Shown: positions 7,352-11,899 of the stretch, one piece after another
Layout: the number at the start of each line of letters is the position of its first letter
Numbering within the stretch: the first letter of the stretch is position 1
From: Muribaculaceae bacterium
GTDB lineage: Bacteria > Bacteroidota > Bacteroidia > Bacteroidales > Muribaculaceae
NCBI GenBank assembly: GCA_029051445.1
Contig: JAIDKP010000185.1
Coordinates: 1 to 11,899 of the forward strand
Reading direction: 5' to 3'
DNA length: 11,899 nt
Program-made: the position numbers and the translations under genes
Notes under the pieces: model-generated
Database searches by the model: none
The model's input: the letters and a program-made list of their open reading frames with translations, nothing else
What the model was told of the DNA's origin: nothing

Positions 7352-8164
7352 ATGAGCTCAATACTCAACGGCCGCCACGCACTGGCAGCCGAAGTGAACG
7401 CGGTGGCCGAAACGGCCAGCTACCTCTGGCAAAAAGGGTGGGCCGAGCGCAACGGCGGCAACATAACAGTGAACATCACCGACAAGGTAGACGATGCAAT
7501 GAGGGCGCTCCCCGCCATCACCGAACCTACGCCGATCGGTGTCACCCTACCCAACCTCAAGGGATGCTGGTTTTACTGTAAAGGCACCAACCGCCGCATG
7601 CGCGATCTTGCCCGGAAGCCGATGGAAAACGGCTCGATCATACGCATCACCGACGACTGCGCCCACTACGAGATCGTGGCAGACAGTGCCGTGCGGCCCA
7701 CTTCGGAACTTCCGTCGCACCTGTCGGTCCACGACTATCTCATCGGCAAGGGAAGCAACTACAAGGCATCGCTGCACACACATCCGATCGAACTTGTGGC
7801 AATGAGCCACAACCCCGAGTTCCTGAAAAAGGATGTTCTCACCAACATCCTTTGGAGCATGATTCCCGAGACCAAGGCATTCTGTCCGCGCGGTCTCGGC
7901 ATCGTCCCCTACATGATACCCGGATCGACCGAACTCGCCAAAGCCACAATCGACGCACTTGCCGACAACTACGACGTGGTGATGTGGGAGAAGCACGGTG
8001 TGTTTGCCGTCGCTCCCGATGTGATGGAGGCGTTCGACATGATCGACACTCTCACAAAGAGCGCGATCATCTATCGCGATGCCCGCTCGATGGGTTTTGT
8101 GCCCGACGGAATGAGCCAAGAGCAGATGCAGGAGATCTCACGGGTGTTCAATCTGCCTAAATAG
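7352..8164 (+). CDS. rhaD: Rhamnulose-1-phosphate aldolase, class II zinc aldolase
   Basis: This enzyme cleaves L-rhamnulose 1-phosphate to dihydroxyacetone phosphate and L-lactaldehyde, the last step of the shared pathway. The 270-residue protein belongs to the class II aldolase/adducin family. The zinc ligands are visible as H142 and H144 in LHTHPIEL and H215 in WEKHGVFA. The catalytic glutamate is E119 in RPTSELPSHL, and an N-terminal GWAERNGGNIT phosphate-binding segment is present. The long insert and the RPTSELPSH context favour RhaD over the shorter fuculose-phosphate or ribulose-phosphate members, in line with the neighbouring rhaA and rhaB. It follows rhaA by 21 nt. No strong terminator is visible after its stop; only a weak CCGTC/GACGG hairpin (8200-8217) without a T-run is seen. 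Read-through towards the next gene is possible. Confidence 0.95.
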   Translation: MSSILNGRHALAAEVNAVAETASYLWQKGWAERNGGNITVNITDKVDDAMRALPAITEPTPIGVTLPNLKGCWFYCKGTNRRMRDLARKPMENGSIIRITDDCAHYEIVADSAVRPTSELPSHLSVHDYLIGKGSNYKASLHTHPIELVAMSHNPEFLKKDVLTNILWSMIPETKAFCPRGLGIVPYMIPGSTELAKATIDALADNYDVVMWEKHGVFAVAPDVMEAFDMIDTLTKSAIIYRDARSMGFVPDGMSQEQMQEISRVFNLPK

Positions 8165-8211
8165 TATCTGACCGAGAAACATCCCGAAACATCGTGCATC
8201 CGTCGCAAAGA

Positions 8212-8402
8212 TGACGGTCAACTGACTATGACCTCAGACGAGAGCCATGTACTTTGATCTTGCATCACTTCTCTGACTCCGTAAACCATCAGGAAAGAGT
8301 GAAATCAAAGAATTGCAGCTGTTTTGGAATTTTCATTTAAAGAGATTATCTTTGCGCGGTAAAACCGCGGAACAGGGAAGCCGATGCCGCAGTTGACCGT
8401 CA
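8212..8402. repeat. Separated 13-bp inverted repeat flanking the TPR gene promoter
   Basis: TGACGGTCAACTG at 8212-8224 is the exact reverse complement of CAGTTGACCGTCA at 8390-8402. The right copy lies within a perfect odd-centred dyad, GTTGAC-C-GTCAAC (8392-8404); the left copy holds the shorter dyad TGAC-G-GTCA (8212-8220). A further nested pair, CTTTGAT (8252-8258) and ATCAAAG (8304-8310), lies between them. No target-site duplication is seen outside the arms. It may be a pair of operator sites, one upstream of the promoter and one in the leader, or the ends of a small 191-bp element. Confidence 0.55.
8323..8354 (+). promoter_or_regulatory. Promoter of the TPR protein gene
   Basis: TTTG at 8323-8326 and TATCTTTG at 8347-8354 are separated by 20 nt, a textbook match to the Bacteroidetes -33/-7 promoter. 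Transcription should start near 8360, giving a leader of about 75 nt. The leader begins within the hairpin CGCGGT-AAA-ACCGCG (8355-8369) and includes the dyad at 8392-8404. Confidence 0.82.
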
Positions 8403-8435
8403 ACACAGATAAACCAACGACACATAATCCATAGC

Positions 8436-9122
8436 ATGTCAAAGAAAGAGCAAACAGCACCGCAGGATGCCAACGCAATCGACGAGCTCAATGACCAGCT
8501 CACCGGCATAAGCCAGAAAGTACAGGAAAACCAGCGCATAATCTACATTGCGACCGGTGTTGTGGCATTTATTGTCATCTGCGTGCTTGTCTACATCTAC
8601 GCGTTCCGTAACCCCGGAATAGAGAAAGGCAACGATGAGATCGGTCTTGCCGACCTCGAGCTAATGCAGGGCAATGATTCGATCGCCCTTATACAGTATG
8701 AGAACATCGCAAGCAGCCACGGCTACAGCGCAGGCAACCGCGCCGCTCTCCAGGCTGCCATTCTTCTCTACCAGAAAGGTGAATACCAGCAGGCTCTCGA
8801 CTATCTCGGCAAATATTCGGCCGACGAATCATTCATCGGTGCCGCCGCATATTCACTCGAGGGTGACTGCTACGTGAACCTGGATCAGCTCGACAATGCC
8901 GTAAAAGCTTTCAAGAACGCTATCGCCCAGAGCGATGACAACCCGAGCTACACTCCGTTCTTCATGCTCAAGCTCGCCCGCGTCTACAACGCGCAGCAGA
9001 AATATGGCGATGAGCTGAAAGTCTATGAGGAAATCATGAAGGAGTATCCTGCCTACGGCGACATGTACGGCATCGACATACGCAAGTATCTTGAACGCGC
9101 ACGCCTGCAGGCCGGGCAGTGA
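8436..9122 (+). CDS. Membrane-anchored tetratricopeptide repeat protein
   Basis: This is a 228-residue protein with a polar N-terminus (1-33, probably cytoplasmic and partly helical), a single membrane helix at about 35-57 (RIIYIATGVVAFIVICVLVYIYAF minus its ends) and a C-terminal helical domain on the periplasmic side. That domain shows TPR-like helix pairs, for example AALQAAILLYQKGEYQQAL, SLEGDCYVNLDQLDNAVKAF and ARVYNAQQKYGDELKVYEEI. The architecture resembles YfgM-like TPR proteins, which bind translocon or envelope partners in Proteobacteria, and similar proteins are common in Bacteroidetes. No enzymatic motif is seen, so the specific function is unknown. The gene has its own strong promoter and terminator and appears monocistronic. 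The ATG at 8436 is the first in frame and gives a sensible N-terminus. Confidence 0.85.
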   Translation: MSKKEQTAPQDANAIDELNDQLTGISQKVQENQRIIYIATGVVAFIVICVLVYIYAFRNPGIEKGNDEIGLADLELMQGNDSIALIQYENIASSHGYSAGNRAALQAAILLYQKGEYQQALDYLGKYSADESFIGAAAYSLEGDCYVNLDQLDNAVKAFKNAIAQSDDNPSYTPFFMLKLARVYNAQQKYGDELKVYEEIMKEYPAYGDMYGIDIRKYLERARLQAGQ

Positions 9123-9150
9123 ACGCCGGTACTTGTCCATAAACTCTACC

Positions 9151-9202
9151 CAGGGTCGCGAGGGGCACTGTCCAGCCAATGCCTTTCCCGACCCTGTTGT
9201 TT
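9151..9202 (+). terminator. Intrinsic-type terminator after the TPR gene
   Basis: CAGGGTCG (9151-9158) pairs perfectly with CGACCCTG (9189-9196). After one C-C mismatch the stem continues with 9160-9167 against 9180-9187, including two G-U pairs, and closes on a 12-nt loop. TTGTTT follows directly. It begins 28 nt after the TPR gene stop and separates that gene from the dipeptidase unit. Confidence 0.8.
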
Positions 9203-9248
9203 GACAAATTAACCACTCCTCCCTTATCCACCACATTTCTCCGAACCA

Positions 9249-10895
9249 ATGAAGACCCTTTTCCTTACTCTCGCAGCTCTACTTGCCGCCCCGGTATCGG
9301 CATTGGCCTGCACAAGTCTTATAGCGGCCAAAGGCGCGACAAAAGACGGCAGTGTGCTCATCACATATGCAGCCGACAGCCATGCGCTCTACGGAGAGCT
9401 GTATCACCAACCGGGCGGGAAACACGCCCCCGGCACGATGCGCAAAGTAGTGGAATGGGACACCGGCAAATATCTTGGTGAAATTCCCGAAGCTCCGGTC
9501 ACCTATACAACTCTCGGAAACATGAACGAGCACGGACTCGCAATAGCCGAGAGCACGTGGGGCGGACACAGCGAGCTGGTCGACACGACCGGACTGATTG
9601 ACTACGGCTCGCTAATCTACATCACGCTGCAGCGCGCGCGTACAGCCCGCGAGGCGATAAAGGTAATGACCGATCTTGTAAAGGACTACGGCTACTACAG
9701 CTCCGGCGAGTCGTTTTCGATCGCCGACGGCGAGGAGGCCTGGATCATGGAGCTGATAGGCAAGGGTGGCAAGGAGAAAGGCGCAGTGTGGGTTGCGCGC
9801 CGCATACCCGACGGATATATCTCGGGACATGCCAATCACCCGCGCATCCACCAGTTCCCGCTCGATGATCCGGAAACGCTCTACAGTCCCGATGTGATCT
9901 CGTTTGCCCGCAAGATGGGCTATTTCGACGGCAAGGACAAGGATTTCAGTTTTTCGCTCGCATATTCCGATACCGATTTCGGTGCCCTCCGCGGCTGCGA
10001 TGCCCGTGTGTGGTCGTTCTTCAACAAGCACGCAAAGGGCATGGAAAAGTATCTCAACTGGATAGACAACGCCGCCGGGCCGGTGATGCCTCTCTGGGTA
10101 AAGCCCGACGAGGCTCTTACGGCCGACGACATGAAGTGGGCCATGCGTGACCACTTCGAAGGCACTCCCTATGACATGACACAGGATGTGGGCGCGGGCC
10201 CATATGCGGTGCCCTACCGCTGGCGCCCGATGACGTTTGAGGTCGACGGCCAGAAATATACCCACGAGCGCGCCATAGCCACACAGCAGACAGGTTTCAC
10301 TTTTGTAGCGCGCCTGCGCTCCGACCTGCCTGATGCAGCCAAGGGTCTGCTCTGGTTTGGCACCGACGATGCCAACACAGCCGTGTACATCCCCATCTAC
10401 TGCAGCGTGACCAAGGTACCATATCAGCTCGCAGTCGGCAACGGTGATATGAACAATATATCGTGGGATGCCAACTTCTGGGTCAACAACTATGTAGCCA
10501 ACCAGGCCTACAACCGTTACAGCCAGATGATTCCCGACATACGCCGCGTGCAGTCGGAACTGGAAAACGGAGCACTCGCCGCAACCGAGGCATTTGAAAA
10601 GACCGCATCGGCTCTGACGGCCGAGGAAGCAGCTCAGGCAGCCCAGGATATCGCCGACAAGTGGGCCGCAAAAGCCACATCGGACTACAAGGTTCTTGGC
10701 GACTATCTGTTAGTCAAGTTCATGGACGGAAACATCAAACGCCAGAACGAAGACGGATCGTTTGCGCGCAACCCCTACGGTCTGCCGGCCTCACCACAGT
10801 TCGGCGGATATGATGATCCCCGCTATTTCCGGGCAATCGCCGACGAGACAGGCGACCGGCTCAAGGTGCGCGATGTAAAGCCTCAGGTCAAATAA
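9249..10895 (+). CDS. Secreted C69-family dipeptidase (Ntn-hydrolase)
   Basis: This 548-residue protein belongs to the PepD/U34-C69 dipeptidase family, which cleaves dipeptides. The N-terminus is a clear signal peptide: K2, a hydrophobic run at 4-14, P15 and the cleavage motif A18-L19-A20. Immediately after it comes C21 in [16 protein letters not shown], the position of the N-terminal nucleophile cysteine in this family. Further family features are [14 protein letters not shown], the [19 protein letters not shown] helix, [15 protein letters not shown] and the later RMRPM-like segment PYRWRPMTF. Export implies peptide processing in the periplasm or outside the cell. A lipoprotein fate for C21 is possible but less likely, because position -3 is alanine rather than leucine or valine. 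No clear promoter is visible in the 126-nt gap upstream. queF follows after 22 nt, so the genes are probably co-transcribed. Confidence 0.92.
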   Translation: MKTLFLTLAALLAAPVSALACTSLIAAKGATKDGSVLITYAADSHALYGELYHQPGGKHAPGTMRKVVEWDTGKYLGEIPEAPVTYTTLGNMNEHGLAIAESTWGGHSELVDTTGLIDYGSLIYITLQRARTAREAIKVMTDLVKDYGYYSSGESFSIADGEEAWIMELIGKGGKEKGAVWVARRIPDGYISGHANHPRIHQFPLDDPETLYSPDVISFARKMGYFDGKDKDFSFSLAYSDTDFGALRGCDARVWSFFNKHAKGMEKYLNWIDNAAGPVMPLWVKPDEALTADDMKWAMRDHFEGTPYDMTQDVGAGPYAVPYRWRPMTFEVDGQKYTHERAIATQQTGFTFVARLRSDLPDAAKGLLWFGTDDANTAVYIPIYCSVTKVPYQLAVGNGDMNNISWDANFWVNNYVANQAYNRYSQMIPDIRRVQSELENGALAATEAFEKTASALTAEEAAQAAQDIADKWAAKATSDYKVLGDYLLVKFMDGNIKRQNEDGSFARNPYGLPASPQFGGYDDPRYFRAIADETGDRLKVRDVKPQVK

Positions 10896-10917
10896 ACACC
10901 CCCTCACAGCAATCACA

Positions 10918-11412
10918 ATGTCGAGAAAAGAGGAACAGCTCGCCGACATCACTCTGCTCGGAGCATCGGTAAAGGAGTATCCCAGCGACTACTGTCCGGA
11001 GATATTACAGACTTTTGTCAACAAACATCCCGGCAAAGAGTATGTGGTGACATTCAACTGTCCGGAGTTCACATCGCTCTGCCCTATCACCGGGCAGCCC
11101 GACTTTGCCCGCATCGTCATCAGCTATATGCCGCGCGAACGCATGGTCGAGAGCAAGAGTCTGAAGCTTTATCTCTTCAGTTTCCGCAATCACGGCGACT
11201 TCCATGAGGACTGCATCAATATCATTGCCGATGATCTATTCAAGCTCATGGATCCGCTCTATCTTGAGGTAACAGGCATTTTCACTCCGCGCGGAGGGAT
11301 ATCGATTTTCCCGTTCGCCAATCGTGCGGATGCCGACCACGAGGAGCTTGCAGCAACCCGCCGCCGCGAGATGCTGTCGACCGCATTGTCAATGTCAAAG
11401 CCCTATAATTGA
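10918..11412 (+). CDS. queF: NADPH-dependent preQ0 (7-cyano-7-deazaguanine) reductase, unimodular type
   Basis: QueF reduces the nitrile of preQ0 to the aminomethyl of preQ1 with NADPH, a step in queuosine tRNA modification. The 164-residue length and the residue positions match the short, single-domain Bacillus subtilis type. C55 in [11 protein letters not shown] forms the covalent thioimide with the substrate, D62 is the general acid, and H96-E97 in FHEDC bind the base. ESKSLK (78-83) is the QueF motif for NADPH. The start at 10918 gives exactly the expected numbering. The gene sits 22 nt after the dipeptidase gene and 8 nt before queC, whose product makes its substrate, so the two steps are likely co-expressed. 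Confidence 0.96.
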   Translation: MSRKEEQLADITLLGASVKEYPSDYCPEILQTFVNKHPGKEYVVTFNCPEFTSLCPITGQPDFARIVISYMPRERMVESKSLKLYLFSFRNHGDFHEDCINIIADDLFKLMDPLYLEVTGIFTPRGGISIFPFANRADADHEELAATRRREMLSTALSMSKPYN

Positions 11413-11420
11413 TATCAGCC

Positions 11421-11899
11421 ATGAAATCAGCTCTGATTGTTCTATCGGGTGGCATGGACTCAGTGACCATGCTTCATGAGTATGCCGACACGATCGCTCT
11501 CGCAGTGAATTTCCACTACGGCTCAAACCATAATGACCGGGAAGCGGCATGCGCACGGCTTCACTGCAATAAACTCGGGATAGAGCTTCTGGAAATCGAC
11601 CTGGCGTTCATGGGACAGTATTTCCACAGCTCGCTGCTCGACGGTGCCGAGGCGATACCCGACGGACATTATGCAGACGAAAACATGCGCTCGACGGTCG
11701 TGCCGTTCCGCAACGGCATAATGCTCGCCGTGGCCGCAGGACTCGCCGAGTCGCGCGGCCTTACAGAGGTGCTTATCGCCAATCACTCGGGCGACCACTC
11801 GATCTATCCCGACTGCCGCCCGGAGTTTGTCGAAGCCATGGCACAGGCAGTGAAAGCCGGCACATACGAGGATGTTAAGGTAGTCGCTCCCTACACGAT
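11421..11899 (+). CDS. queC: 7-cyano-7-deazaguanine synthase, N-terminal part (cut by window end)
   Basis: QueC converts 7-carboxy-7-deazaguanine to preQ0 with ATP and ammonia. The frame opens with ATG at 11421, 8 nt after the queF stop, and stays open to the window end for 159 residues; full-length proteins have about 220. The N-type ATP pyrophosphatase P-loop SGGMDS is at 9-14. It is followed by NFHYGSNHNDRE, by VVPFRNGIMLAVAAGLAE and by the QueC-typical ANHSGDHSIYPDCRPEF. The zinc-binding cysteine cluster expected near the C-terminus lies beyond the window. The product feeds directly into QueF. Confidence 0.95.
   Translation, partial: MKSALIVLSGGMDSVTMLHEYADTIALAVNFHYGSNHNDREAACARLHCNKLGIELLEIDLAFMGQYFHSSLLDGAEAIPDGHYADENMRSTVVPFRNGIMLAVAAGLAESRGLTEVLIANHSGDHSIYPDCRPEFVEAMAQAVKAGTYEDVKVVAPYT

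Noticed and set aside
7547..8119. 190-residue antisense frame opposite rhaD
   Set aside because: It is a shadow of the rhaD gene, whose zinc ligands and catalytic glutamate are intact on the + strand.
8176..8193. GAAACATC repeated twice 10 bp apart after rhaD
   Set aside because: It is an 8-bp repeat in a low-information stretch, which is easily due to chance and has no supporting context.
9123..9248. Possible preQ1 riboswitch upstream of the dipeptidase-queF-queC run
   Set aside because: The structure here is a terminator-like stem for the upstream gene, and the remaining C-rich stretch shows no preQ1 aptamer pattern. The 22-nt gap before queF is too short for a riboswitch.
9179..9481. + strand frame starting in the terminator region before the dipeptidase gene
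   Set aside because: It overlaps the signal peptide region of the dipeptidase gene in another frame and resembles no known protein.
9612..10265. 217-residue antisense frame opposite the dipeptidase gene
   Set aside because: It is composition-driven, lacks motifs and lies wholly inside a well-supported gene.
1..11899. CRISPR arrays, tRNA or rRNA genes, insertion sequences, transposases
   Set aside because: I saw no regularly spaced repeats, no cloverleaf or rRNA-like stretch and no transposase or integrase motif in any frame.

Overview
The window looks like a chromosomal segment of a gut-type Bacteroidales, with Muribaculaceae as my best guess. The reasons are a moderately GC-rich genome, A-rich translation starts without clear Shine-Dalgarno sequences, promoters with the Bacteroidetes -7 element TAnnTTTG, a fructan-utilisation gene order like that of Bacteroides, and an S-x-P-S-R (anaerobically matured) sulfatase. 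All genes I accept lie on the + strand. The taxonomic call is inference, since no rRNA or marker gene is present.

Region 1 (1-2842) is the 3' end of a fructan-utilisation locus. It holds the C-terminal part of a GH32 fructanase/levanase-type enzyme, an inner-membrane MFS sugar transporter and a PfkB-family fructokinase, and it closes with a strong stem-loop terminator. The logic is release of fructose from fructan, import, then phosphorylation. A compact REP-like set of inverted repeats sits between the GH32 gene and the transporter gene.

Region 2 (about 2890-8164) is an L-rhamnose catabolic locus: rhamnulokinase (rhaB), a secreted serine-type S1 sulfatase whose start codon overlaps the rhaB stop, L-rhamnose isomerase (rhaA) and rhamnulose-1-phosphate aldolase (rhaD). 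Together RhaA, RhaB and RhaD convert L-rhamnose to DHAP and L-lactaldehyde. Two near-identical 24-bp promoter segments precede rhaB and rhaA, suggesting shared control. The sulfatase hints that the rhamnose may come from a sulfated glycan. No rhamnose transporter, lactaldehyde reductase or AraC-type regulator is visible here.

Region 3 (8165-9202) is a single-gene unit: a membrane-anchored tetratricopeptide protein with a textbook Bacteroidetes promoter and a strong terminator. A 13-bp inverted repeat, whose second copy is itself a perfect dyad, flanks its promoter.

Region 4 (9249-11899) is a tight run of a secreted C69-family dipeptidase, queF and the start of queC. The last two belong to queuosine (7-deazaguanine) biosynthesis, and queC is cut by the window edge. 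Most of the window is well-understood metabolism. The best leads are the sulfatase inside the rhamnose operon, the shared rha promoter element, the dyad pair around the TPR gene and the REP-like element.
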